The notes below the pieces were generated by a model. That model searched no databases. It was not told the DNA's origin and worked only from the letters and a program-made list of their open reading frames with translations. Of a stretch of 64,000 bases of DNA, positions 51,955-62,387 are shown one piece after another. The stretch lies in assembly GCA_012656075.1 (NCBI GenBank), contig JAAKBF010000075.1, forward strand, positions 1-64,000, written 5' to 3'. The translations under genes and the position numbers were made by a program. How positions within the stretch are numbered: position 1 is the first letter of the stretch; the number at the start of each line of letters is the position of its first letter. The DNA comes from Phytophthora hibernalis. Lineage: Eukaryota > Oomycota > Peronosporomycetes > Peronosporales > Peronosporaceae.

Positions 51955-52264
51955 GGTGCTCATACAACGTGGTCTGCTGAGGTGAGCGCTCACTCGGAAA
52001 TGAGTCCAAATGTTACGAGATTTTATGAATGATCTCGTCTGAGACCTGGGGACTGTCGACAGCAAGCGAAAGGTGCCGCAGAGAACGAATGTACAAACGG
52101 TTTTCAGACCCAAGGTAAGCCTCATGAATCATTTCTGGGAAAGCACTTTCATGTTCCTTAGAAATCCTCAAAAACTCAACAACAAGCGTCAATCTGCTCT
52201 GCGTATCCGGTAGGTTCCAAGCTTGCAGACTACTTCTCTCGAATTCAACCACCTCGACATCGAG

Positions 52265-52921
52265 TTACACCCGGTTGGATGCGTCTTTCGGTGTCGCGGC
52301 TCCCGTGGGCGTGGCCTCAACGTGGTAACCAGCACTGGAGTGTCCGTGAGCTGTCTCGGTGTCGTAGTCGCTGTGGCTTCCGGTGTGCTCACGCTTGCTG
52401 CCGTAGCCTTCACAGCAACTCAGCAAGAATGACGCCAAGTGTGCCAAAGCCGTCAGAAACGTGAAGACCACCGCCGTTTTGAGCAGGTTGCAGCGCAACA
52501 TGTACCCGTACACTGTGCAGTGCGCGACGTAGTCCGACACAACCAGCACGATACCAGCAACGACCAGCATGGCTGCAAGAACGAGATCCATTCCTTGCTC
52601 GACAATACGTGGCGTCGGACGCTGGAAGTACCGCAGCAGCTCCACGAAAAGGAACAAGAAGAGTCCCACGAGCATCGACGTGTACGTCACAAGCTGCGTG
52701 TACGTCGCCGCATGGCTACCCAGCATACTCGAGTACCCGTAGTACGAAGCCCCCACGAACGCGCGCGAGATCGTCGCCAGCGCAATCAAGGCCAATGCAA
52801 ATTGCAAGAAGCGAAGCAACGTTCGGCCCCATTGCATAGTATCTCGTTGCGCCATTTGGTCGGTTCTTCTTGACTGCTTGCGTCTTCGGTAGCGTTTTGG
52901 AGAATGGAGCAACGAGGCCAT
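52265..52921 (-). CDS. Four-helix MARVEL-like membrane protein, copy 2
   Basis: 218 residues, unbroken. Basic N-terminus (KRYRRRKQSRR). Helices: LLRFLQFALALIALATISRA; YTSMLVGLFLFLFVELLRYF; GMDLVLAAMLVVAGIVLVVS; AVVFTFLTALAHLASFLLS. Loop 3-4 carries CTVYGYMLRCNLLK, a two-Cys feature shared with other copies. Tail YHVEATPTGAATP. Start at the MASLL codon; an upstream in-frame stretch is probably leader. Confidence 0.7.
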   Translation of the reverse strand: MASLLHSPKRYRRRKQSRRTDQMAQRDTMQWGRTLLRFLQFALALIALATISRAFVGASYYGYSSMLGSHAATYTQLVTYTSMLVGLFLFLFVELLRYFQRPTPRIVEQGMDLVLAAMLVVAGIVLVVSDYVAHCTVYGYMLRCNLLKTAVVFTFLTALAHLASFLLSCCEGYGSKREHTGSHSDYDTETAHGHSSAGYHVEATPTGAATPKDASNRV

Positions 52922-53065
52922 TTTGGATTTCATGGGAACAGGAGATACTTGGATCCGGGACGAGGTCGCGCTCAAGACAATGCATTCGTGTCGCCCTAAC
53001 GGCGTGATAGCAAGACAAGAACCTTGTTTCTGTATTGAACGGGTTTTCATTGCATCAAACGGTTT

Positions 53066-53475
53066 TCATACTTTAGCGATGGCTGGGAGTGGTGTCAGCA
53101 TCGTTGACAGTGGTGAGCACACGCCGTCGAATGGCGAAACGAGGCTGGTCATCACCAACGGAGACTGTGGTAAGCTACTATTGGTGTCACGTTGCACACT
53201 ACTTGCATAGCTCGTTCGGGTATTTCCTGGCGGTCTCGCTTCTTCGCGAATCGGTGAAAGTGCTGACATCTTGGAGGTTGGTGTCGGCCTTGCTAATTGG
53301 TACGACGTCTGCGAGTCCAAGACGGCGAGATTGGAGATCTCCACGACGGTGACCGGAGCAGGTGGCAGATTGCAGAGTGTGCACGGCTCGGGGCGCATTG
53401 GCCGGCAAAACGTGAGCGCAGTATGAGCAGCAGCATGACCACTGCACACGGGATGATAACTTCTAGCGGGATCAT
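53066..53475 (-). CDS. Small single-span protein with Ser/Thr-Pro-rich tail, A
   Basis: It starts MIPLEVIIPCAVVMLLLILR (one membrane segment) and continues, after a missing C near 53393, as PEPCTLCNLPPAPVTVVEIS, then SALSPIREEARPPG and LPQSPLVMTSLVSPFDGVCS. 136 residues corrected. The tail shares LPQSP...VMTSLxSP and PVTVV with the next gene, so the two are diverged paralogues. Role unknown. Confidence 0.55.
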
Positions 53476-53904
53476 GGTTGCTCCCAACGCTGCAAATTTG
53501 GGTGTGGTTGCCGGCAAGAGCTCCGATGAGGAGGGATTTGTGGCTATCAAGCGTGGCTTGTTTTGGGTTGTGTGGTGCTGGACGGATGTGATGCCCGTGG
53601 CGAGTTGACGTATGAAGGCAGAAGATGTTCCGACCATCGGCATAGAGCCGATATCTCGGATACCTTCGAGCGCTCCACATGGCAGAGGATGGAGATGCAT
53701 GTGGCAATTCCACTTGAAGGGGCTTGAGTACGAGGGCTCTTGTCATGCATAGAGCGATGAGCTCAGGTGACTTCCAAGACTCCCATCCGCTCCCGTGTGC
53801 TCTGAGGAATTGCTGCGTGAATCTGACGAGTGAGAACGAAAATGACAACGCGGATGCAAGCGACTCCATTGAAGCGAGTTTATAAGGTCTAATACGCTGG
53901 AAGG

Positions 53905-54417
53905 TCAAGCAAACCGTCCAAACGGCTTCTTCACTGCTACAGACGAGAAGCCGACAACGGTCACAGGTGACTGTGGCAGCGTTGCTCGTTCGTTCCCTTT
54001 TAGTCCTTGCTTCGGAGGACTGCAGCCAGTTCGGATAGGAGAGATCAAGCTGGTCATGACTCGCGGTGATCGAGGTGGTCTCTCGATCACTGGAAGCGTC
54101 GGGTGTGGAGCTGCAGCTTTCGGGGTATCGTCGAATGGCGAATATTCCTTGTATCCCGACGTCGGCCAGGTCATGTGGTATGGCTCTGGAGATAGCACCG
54201 CGCCGCCTACCTCGAGGTCGATGTGTTCCCTTACCTTCATCGCTTGGTATCGTTGATAGAGAGAACTGAAGGCTCCGAGAGATCCTGGCACGTACTTGAT
54301 CATCAGCATGATCACAACCAAGACGGTCACCGCTACCGGGATGGCAATAACGAGAAGCACTGCCAGGGACATCGTGTACTTGGTGGTAGGAACAACAAAG
54401 TGCGAATGAACGTCCAT
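53905..54417 (-). CDS. Small single-span protein with Ser/Thr-Pro-rich tail, B
   Basis: 170 residues, unbroken. One hydrophobic helix at about 17-42 (SLAVLLVIAIPVAVTVLVVI). Tail: PYHMTWPTSGYKEYSPFDD, RPPRSPRVMTSLISPIRTGC, ATLPQSPVTVVGFSSVAV. Six or more SP/TP sites look like proline-directed kinase targets. A PYHM element recalls the YHxx tail of the neighbouring four-helix proteins. Confidence 0.6.
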   Translation of the reverse strand: MDVHSHFVVPTTKYTMSLAVLLVIAIPVAVTVLVVIMLMIKYVPGSLGAFSSLYQRYQAMKVREHIDLEVGGAVLSPEPYHMTWPTSGYKEYSPFDDTPKAAAPHPTLPVIERPPRSPRVMTSLISPIRTGCSPPKQGLKGNERATLPQSPVTVVGFSSVAVKKPFGRFA

Positions 54418-54683
54418 GCCTCGAGTGATCCATAGAAATTGCTAACATCGACGTATCATTTACCGGCAGCGGAGTGCCTGGCGCTCCTGCACATATTCGC
54501 CTGGCTCCATACACGCAGGATGCTACGCTGGACACTTGACGTTTCGATGCTGTGGTGTTGAAGCGGAAAACCTGTGCTCTATGGTGTCAGCACAAAGCTT
54601 ATGTCAGCTAATACAGCTCTGACTACCACATCGATAATAGTAATGGAGATGAAGATATTGAGTGCCTTGTTACGTTGATCTTA

Positions 54684-55210
54684 CTACACCTTGGCACTGG
54701 GCAAGCTGGGCCCTTCGACGGGGACAGCATGTCGGTGGGGGTCACTTCAAGGTGATACTGCGCCGGAACTTCGGTCGGACCGGATGTGGACTTATCCATC
54801 GCCATGATTGACAGCGTCAGCGACCCAAGGAAGAAAACCATGGCGATGAAGGTGAATGCGGTCGCAGCTTGGAGGTTGTGACAATGCCAGAGTCGTTCGC
54901 AGTAGCTCAGGTAGTCGGACGCAGCGAGGCAAATGCCTCCGATCAGCAGCATGAAGGCCAACACCCCGTCAATAGCCTGCTCAACGCGAGGTGCCAGTCG
55001 ACTGGAGTAGCTGAAAATCTCCACAGCCACGACACACCAGAGCGTGTACAACATTCCGGTGTAGGTCATGAGCAAGACAAAGTTGGACGAGTGGAAGGTG
55101 AGGCCACCCGCTGCCACGAAGGACATGCCAAGCAAACAGCTCAAAAACTGCGCAACACGCAAAGCCAAATTGGTCCTTGCCAAGGTGGTCGGGGTCAGGA
55201 GGCCAATCAT
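54684..55210 (-). CDS. Four-helix MARVEL-like membrane protein, copy 3
   Basis: Helices: NLALRVAQFLSCLLGMSFVA; MTYTGMLYTLWCVVAVEIFS; IDGVLAFMLLIGGICLAASD; AATAFTFIAMVFFLGSLTLS. Loop CERLWHCHNLQA. Tail YHLEVTPTDMLSP. One C missing near 54720 restores GPSLPSAKV and the stop at 54684, like the GPASKV end of copy 4; 175 residues. Confidence 0.7.
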
Positions 55211-55860
55211 TGTGTGATCAATTGGTTCTTGGTGAGTTTGAGTCAAGTGACTTGGTGAGGCGAAAAGTGGTAATGGACGTAGCGGATTGAAGTGCTACGT
55301 GGGTAAGAGCTCCCGCTGTTCGAAGGGTGCAGTTGCGGTGTCGGATAACTTTAGAAATCTAGCGTTCATCTGTCCACCGGCCTACGGATTTTCTCGAATC
55401 TTCACACGGTAACGCCAAGCACATGGCGTTGCAGTTGTTGCAGGTACAGCTCTGTTTGTGACACCGAAAGCCTAAAACGTAGAATGGCACGTTCTGGTTT
55501 TGCAGAAAGCGTGGAAATGGACGCCAGCTAGAGCAGTCGGAGATACTGAACACTCCGTTTCATGGTCATGGCAAACCTAGATGCATTTCGTGAAAACTCT
55601 AGCTAGAGGAGTTTCTAGCTAGACCTTCACCAAAAGGCAAGTTGAAGTTACCTCGGCGCTGATTGGTCCATTTGCAGTTTAGGTAAACAACTGACTTCAA
55701 CCTGCACATGGAAATGTGGCCAGATAATCTTGGCGACGTCGCCATCTCGCGCGGGAAGAAATGATATATTACCTGACGCAAGACGAAGCAAAAAGCGAAG
55801 TAAAATACTGACTTTGCATTAACGCGTAAACTTGTGCAGCTCGAGTCCATCGAAGCTGCT

Positions 55861-56412
55861 TTACACCTTGGAAGCAGGTCCATCCGAGTGGCCGATGGGG
55901 GACAGCGCGCCCGTGGGCGTGGCGTTCTGGTGGTACGGCACGGGTTCCTCCACCTGCACGTCCGTGAGTCCGTGACCGGCTTCACTTCCTCCCACGAATG
56001 TCAACCCCAACGTCAGTAGGAAGAAGAACATGGCGATGAAGGCGAAAGCCGTGGCAGCCCGCAGGTTGTGGCAGTGCCAGTCGAAGCCGCAGTTGCTCGT
56101 GTAGTCCGAGGCGGCCAGGCAGATGCCAGCGATCAGCAGCACGACCGCCAGTAGCGCGTCAGTGGCCTGCTCCAGACGCAGAGCCGGGCGCGCGGCCACG
56201 TGCAGCACCTCGACGCAGGCCACGTACCACAGCGTGTACAGCATGCCAGTGTAGCCCATGAGCAGCACGAACGTGGTCGAGTGCGAGGAGCCGCCTCCGT
56301 AGAAGCCCGCGGCCGCGAAGGCCATGGCCAGGAGAGAGCAGACGAACTGCAGGACACGCAGGCCCAGCCGCACGTAGGGAAGGTTGGTCGGAGTAGCAGC
56401 ACCGATAGGCAT
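55861..56412 (-). CDS. Four-helix MARVEL-like membrane protein, copy 4
   Basis: 183 residues, unbroken. Helices: RLGLRVLQFVCSLLAMAFAA; LMGYTGMLYTLWYVACVEVL; TDALLAVVLLIAGICLAASD; AATAFAFIAMFFFLLTLGLT. Loop NCGFDWHCHNLRA. Tail YHQNATPTGALSPIG ending ASKV. Closest to copy 3, indicating the most recent duplication. High-GC codon use compared with the others. Confidence 0.75.
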   Translation of the reverse strand: MPIGAATPTNLPYVRLGLRVLQFVCSLLAMAFAAAGFYGGGSSHSTTFVLLMGYTGMLYTLWYVACVEVLHVAARPALRLEQATDALLAVVLLIAGICLAASDYTSNCGFDWHCHNLRAATAFAFIAMFFFLLTLGLTFVGGSEAGHGLTDVQVEEPVPYHQNATPTGALSPIGHSDGPASKV

Positions 56413-58065
56413 CTTTCGAGAGGTCTCTAGGCTTGAGGGTAGATTGGCGAATGACTGTTGGGCGAGTTTTTTATTCTGGTTGGGTACATGACGCGCAGCC
56501 TGCGACATGTGGGTTTTGAGGTTTTTATTTTTTGAGAACAACCTCGACGAACCCAAGAAAGTGGGACTGCAAAAGCGACTTATGATGAGATTGCACTTGG
56601 ACTTCCAATCTTTCTTGTCTTACTTTACAGAGTTCCCCATCAAAGAGAGAAAGGTAGGACCTATAAGTTCTCCCAGGTTAATAGGTTTGCAAACGGATTT
56701 GTATCGCGGTAGAGCGAGGCTTTGTGACAGATGTACTAATTTTGCAAGGTAAATAACTGATAACGGTTCTCCCTTTGCCGGGGAACTCTGTATGTTGTTG
56801 CCATGGCGTTTACGGTACATGTATCAATCTCCTGGCTGAAGGAAGCTTAACTGTTACCATGCGGATATCAAGTCGGCAGCGGCGCCTTTGCCGTTGACGG
56901 TCGACGGCCGATTACCGGCAGCGTTATGCAATGTCGGGCTGTCTGCGATCGAGCAGAAGGCTTGGATGCAGGCCGTTGCTGTCGGAGAAATCACGGAAAT
57001 CAACCCGTGTGTACCCAAACAGTCAAAATTGTCTAATCTTGGCGTTTATGGAGCGCGTATCATACATGCCCACCGCCAACTGGCACCGGACGCCGGGAAA
57101 AATCCACCGCCGCAAAATGCGCAGGGAGAAGAATGTAGGGCGCCCAGCTGTCAGCTAATGCGAGACTTATCTGGCCACGTGAGCTGGTATAATACGTCAA
57201 GCGACGAGAAGTTCGTTGGTCAAGAAGAACTTCATTCATCTACTAATACCTAGATTACTTCCAATGAAGTACACCATGGTATGTCGGTGGAAAAGCAACA
57301 AGAAGAATCTGACACAAACTGCACTTAGCTGAATTGGTTTCACATGCGCGGTAATTTACGACTTTCGGATCAACTCGTTTAGAATACTGTAGTACTTGTT
57401 CTACAGTATACTTCTCTGTAAATTTCTACGAATGCCAAGCTACAGCCCTTGCCAAGGTTGGCAATAACCACATGAAGAGTTTTTCTGAAGAATTGTGAGC
57501 ACAGTTGACGGCACATTCGATCACGGAGGATTAAACGTGTGCTTTTAGTGCTCGCATCACTATGAGCAAATCGATAAAACTGCAACGCACGGATTCCGCT
57601 GCAATTCAGTATCAGTGCTCGGAGAAGACAACACATAATGAGTTTTGGTATGTAAGGAGCTGATCTAGGCCCGTGGAGGTGAAAGCCTCCTCGTTCCACT
57701 CTCATCAACGCCTGAACAGTGAAAAGGCCGAGCTCAGAACGAACCCGGCCACCACCAAGCATTCCTATCCCACGTCTGTAACAGAGCTAGCGCTACGGAG
57801 GAGAGCATGTAAGCTCCTGACATAGAACATGGCGACGACGATATTGACGATATACAGCAAACACACTCGCTTCACCAAGGGTTTTCCAAACTGACAAGTA
57901 GCTCGTAAAGTTCAGCCCCCGAAATGACTGGCCAGTAGGAATATGAGGTACACCACATCATATATCTCGAATATAGTGTGTGACACACTAAATTTACGCC
58001 TCTCAAATTTGATGATCGATTTCGACAGGGCGTCCAAATACAATCACCGTCGCGCATTCGCCATC
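56413..58065. other. 1.65 kb without a supported gene
   Basis: Short ORFs only. A perfect 9-bp hairpin (ATACTGTAG, 8-base loop, CTACAGTAT) lies near 57384-57409. No repeat or mobile element was recognised. Confidence 0.4.
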
Positions 58066-59320
58066 ATGTTGGTGCAGTTCCTACGTCGCGCCGGTAGCGT
58101 CTTGACGCACGATGTCAAGCCAATGGCTCAGTCTTCCAGACGCCAATTGTCCGTCCGCTTCAGTAGCAGTCAGTCGAGCTCCAACAACAAGCCGCTGGGA
58201 CTGAAGGAAGGCGTCACTGGCTCGGGGCTCTCGCCCATGATGCAAATGCTCGTGGCCTATATGGTCGTTGGCGTGTCGGCCATGGGCGTCGTCGCACGCT
58301 ACAAGAGCCGCGATGCAAAGGAAGACGAGGTGATTACCCCAGACTGTGATCGACCCCAGATCTTATTTCGAATGTTGCACTTGTCGTCATGACGGAAAAC
58401 GAAAGCTGAAGTTGTGCTAACGTCACTGTCTTTATGTCGCTTAGAGTGTGCGCATCTTCAACATGGCCAAACGTGCAGTCGTCAAAGACCGCCGTGTGTT
58501 TGAGACCGTGGGCTACCCGAAGGACTTTGAGCGGATCAAGCAGCTGAATGCCGACGGATCGCCTGTGGAGCCCAAGACCGGCGAGGGAAGTTTCCGCGTC
58601 AAGGGCGACAAGTACGTGGCTTGCTGCTTATTCGTGAAGTTTTGATCCTTAACTGTGCTATTTTGCATTTTAGGGGGAATGTGGTGGTCCACTACCAGCA
58701 GAATCTGCACCTTGGAGAGGACGACGACAGCAGCATCGTCACGTTCGACGCGCTGAGTGTGGAGTGCGAGGACGGTACGCAGTTCTCAGCGCTGGAGTCG
58801 TTCTTACAGAACCAGGATGTCGTCACGCACCAAAAGTCCGAGTCGCTGGGCAACAAGATGTTCTTCCCCGTCATTGGCGGCGTGCTGATCGGCGGCGTGG
58901 CGTCGTTCTTCGCCATCCGCATCCTGCGCAACCGACCATTCTACGTGCACAAGTTGGTGCTGGACCACGTGAACAACCACGACCTGGCACGACAACTGCT
59001 GGGACACCCGATCAAGAGCGAGCGCTCCAAGTACGTGGGCGTGCTCACGAACGAGGCTGCCAACTACACAATCGCATGCAGCGGACCCAAGGGAACGGCA
59101 CGCTCATCGTCAAGGCCTTCAAGAACGACGATCCGGAGGACAAATCTGACGACAAAGAGGACAAGCCAACCGGCGTCATGACAACCCCAGGCACGGCCTG
59201 GAAGTTCTCTACGCTGGTGCTGTCCGTCAGTCGCAACGAGAAGCGCAAGTCGAAAAAGCCAAGACTATCAATCTATTGAACGGCGGAGATATGCCTCCGG
59301 TGTCCTCGCAGCGCCATTAG
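58066..59320 (+). CDS. Mitochondrial inner membrane protein, COA1/TIM21-like
   Basis: Exons 58066-58329, 58445-58611 and 58674-59320. Presequence MLVQFLRRAGSVLTHD with SSRRQLSVRFSSS; first membrane helix MQMLVAYMVVGVSAMGVVAR; second helix VIGGVLIGGVASFFAIRIL. The C-terminal soluble part YVHKLVLDHVNNHDLARQLL ... NGTLIVKAF ... WKFSTLVLSVSR resembles the COA1/TIM21 fold of cytochrome oxidase assembly proteins. Two bases are missing near 59090 (G run) and 59257; corrected 359 residues. Assignment rests on the pattern only. Confidence 0.5.
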
Positions 59321-59642
59321 ATATATCAACCACCACGAGTTAATGCCCTCAGCCACCGACGCTCGTGTTGCTGGGTCTCACATAATAGAAGAGTATTCTC
59401 CAGACATACTGCTACAGTTGTCACCTAGAGTGATTCGGTGTCCTGCTGTCCAGTTCGGGCCCTTCGAATCCATGAGCAGTCAAAACTTATGAGCGATGGA
59501 GTTTGATGATCGCAGCCTACCATTCCGAGGAATTCACTCGTCCGGATGTACATGCACCTACGCTTTGAAGCGGCCACAACCCACGTGATGACGCCACCTC
59601 ATTCTCCAATTCTCCTTTTCAACCCGCAGTCCAATTGCTACG

Positions 59643-60212
59643 ATGCTGGCTCCGTATGTGATCACACTCTTCTGTATGCTGCTTCGAGGTCTGCAGTTGA
59701 TGTTCGCTCTGGTGGCGATGATCACTGCTGCAAATTCGTTCCCAACGTCCACGGCGTCCAATGATCACGACTACCGTCTCGGAAGTGCAGAAACCACCTT
59801 TGTGCTGCTCGTGTCTTACACGATCATCGAGTATTCCGGTGCCTTTCTAGTTCTCGTCGAACTATTCCCCATGATGCTTCGACCGAAAGCAATGCTCACC
59901 CGAATAATGGACACTCTTCTAGCAATTTTCGCGCTCAGCTCTGGAATTGTTTTGGCTACCAGTGACTACGCTCAAGACTGCGACGACTACGCAGGTTTAC
60001 TGCACTGCACCAACTTGAAGGCCTCCTACGCGTTCGTGATCTTGTGTGTGGCGCCGCTACTCGGATCTATTCTTCTCACTTTCGTGACGTCTGAGGACTC
60101 GAGATTGGCAGAGATTGAGTGTCGTGACCGAGCAGGTAGCTACCGAATGGTGGCCACCCCCATGAGCTCAACACTGTCACCCATTGACAATCGGGGCTTC
60201 GTCACAGCCTAG
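59643..60212 (+). CDS. Four-helix MARVEL-like membrane protein, copy 5
   Basis: 189 residues, unbroken, opposite strand to the other copies. Helices: VITLFCMLLRGLQLMFALVA; FVLLVSYTIIEYSGAFLVLV; IMDTLLAIFALSSGIVLATS; YAFVILCVAPLLGSILLTFV. Loop CDDYAGLLHCTNLKA. Tail YRMVATPMSSTLSPIDN. Divergent relative to copies 1-4. Confidence 0.7.
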   Translation: MLAPYVITLFCMLLRGLQLMFALVAMITAANSFPTSTASNDHDYRLGSAETTFVLLVSYTIIEYSGAFLVLVELFPMMLRPKAMLTRIMDTLLAIFALSSGIVLATSDYAQDCDDYAGLLHCTNLKASYAFVILCVAPLLGSILLTFVTSEDSRLAEIECRDRAGSYRMVATPMSSTLSPIDNRGFVTA

Positions 60213-60285
60213 TATCGGTTGTCAGAAGTTCGGGAAGTTTAAGTAACAAGTCAGAGAGTTTTTCATGTTGGCATTCTACTCTTAA

Positions 60286-60824
60286 CTATTGTGCTGCACG
60301 ACGTCGCACGGCTGCAGTGGATCGTGTAGCTGTACCCGTGCAGTTGCGTCTGAAGTCGAGGTGTCCATGACTCGAACGTCGCTTGAGGTTGCTTTCGTAG
60401 TAGTTGTCGCGCCGACGTCGACTATTTTGCACCCGGTCGTAGCGTTTGTCGGCCACGTAGATGACGATGAAGCACGCAACGAAGGTGAGACCGATCGATG
60501 CGAAGAAGAGGCCGAGACCACACACGGGTCCGATGCACGCGTCACCTGTGCCCTTCCTGCCTTTTTGTTGGAGCTCGACACTGCGGGTGCTGCAGCAAAC
60601 ACTTGGGATAGTTCATCTTGCATGGTACGTTGTCGCTGCACAGGGATATCAACACGTTGAGGCAGGACAATTGGACTCGCAGGAGTCACGATTTGTTGAT
60701 TCGGGTACGTCCCTCCATGTCGAAGTGAATTCGCGTTGGTCTTCATTGGAAATTGCATAACCAGCACAAGCATCGCTATCACTAGAGGCATCGCCAAAAT
60801 GGACAGGGATGGCTTCACCTGCAT
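60286..60824 (-). CDS. Small two-segment membrane or secreted protein
   Basis: N-terminal signal or anchor (SILAMPLVIAMLVLVMQFP). Then IVTPASPIVLPQRVDIPVQR and, after a missing A in the A5 near 60560, GDACIGPVCGLGLFFASIGL and VACFIVIYVADKRYDRVQNS (a membrane helix followed by basic residues RRRRDNYYES). 179 residues corrected. Unlike the MARVEL copies it has one helix after the N-terminal segment. Family unknown. Confidence 0.5.
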
Positions 60825-62387
60825 CGAAGCAGCGATGAAAGAAGGAACTCGAGCACAGAAAAGGAATTGGCGGTGTGAACAGGTCAAACGTGCTGGTATG
60901 TGTGCTGTCCCAAGATGTTCTACCATGAAGTCGAAACCAACGCGCGCACTATTTATCTTTGTCGTTGGCCAACCTATTTTGATGAAAAACTACATGTTAA
61001 ATGTGCGAAGTCGCAAGTGTGCATACAAACCAACCAATCAAAGTCAGTATCTTGCTCGCTACGGACAATTTGCCGTAAGTAAAATAACTCGAAAATCTGA
61101 AAACGATGCAAAAAATGTCAGTAGCTCGTTTGACTCCGTGTTTTTTAAAGACGATTGTGCTTCTCGAGTGTACTGTACACGATGCTGTAGAAGGGTTGAA
61201 GGCAAAATATGGGTGTTGGATCCGCTTCCTTCTCTGTGGTACTTGTATTGTTATTGGCCGTGAGTAAACTTCGGAACGTGGGGTTTCCCTGTTCCATTTG
61301 AAATTGTTGTGGGTATTGGAAAGATTCATCGCCGTTAGCCTTCTCATGTGGCTACCGGTGCGAGGAGAGTCAAGGAAATTCCGAATTTGGTCACGAAATC
61401 GAACTACTCATACTTTTGAAGTAGTACAATTTTACGTATGACAGCCCAAGAAGCTTTCGCAGTGATTTATCCAGCTTTTAGCGGCATCGACGCACGTTCA
61501 AATGCCTTGTGCTGCTGCTTCCTTTTACTAAGCTAGCCATGGAGAAAAGTGTGGCTTGGACGTCTTTCCACATATCACACCCCTCCAATTACTGTTTTTC
61601 GATTGAAGTGTTTAATTCTCTGTACGCATGCAGTCGGCAAAATAGACGATCGCTCGACTTTGTAAGCAGTGCATTCGTTTAACTAACCGCTTCACGAACA
61701 TGCACGAAGACTGGAGTCCGATAAGATGAGGTAAGAATGTGGACTTCTTCCGATAGCGATGACTGCCTCGCAACATTTTCGGGCGTTCCGGTCGCGTAGA
61801 GGCGAAAAATTACATGTAGAATGTCTGCTCCTGGTTGAGAACGAACGTGTATTAGAATCACTCTCAAGTCGCCTGAAGTCGTTCGAAAAACATGAAGCAG
61901 AAGCAACTCAGGCAGGACCTAGAAAGCGGAATTTCTATTCCAGTGCTGTCAGAATTTTTCCGCTTGATACGAAGGCCGGTAAGCTACCAGAACCGGATAC
62001 AAACAAAAAGGTTAGTTGCAAACGCTGACTGGAAAGCTCGCTTTAGCTCTTTTTTCGTGCTTTTGTTGGATAAGTGTGTCCATGATCTTTTGATTTAATC
62101 GTGCTAGCTTCCGCCCCAAATATGAGACCAGGACAATTCGAAGGTATGTCGGCGAGTATTGGGGTGGTATCACACATGACACTGAACGTTTTATTCTTGC
62201 GCTTGAAGCTCTACTGGGTATCCATACGTGCAGTGGACGAGGATTTGCAATCGCAAACAGGGTACATGAATTCAACTTGAAATAGCCGCTGTGAGATCGA
62301 TTTAAAGTGTGGCGCTAGCAAACAGTTTTCAGTCAATTTGATGCAAAGGACAACATCGACCTTGCCGCATTGCCATCAAACCAGCAA
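60825..62387. other. 1.56 kb without a supported gene
   Basis: A plus-strand reading near 61759-62028 (VENERVLESLSSRLKSFEKH) is too short to judge. No repeat or element was seen. Confidence 0.35.

Noticed and set aside
53066..54535. One 489-residue minus-strand frame spanning the single-span genes
   Set aside because: It crosses the better-supported gene at 53905-54417 in another frame. Only its last part, joined after a missing base to an upstream membrane helix, looks real.
57379..57762. Minus-strand 127-residue frame
   Set aside because: No domain or splice context, and composition unlike neighbouring genes.
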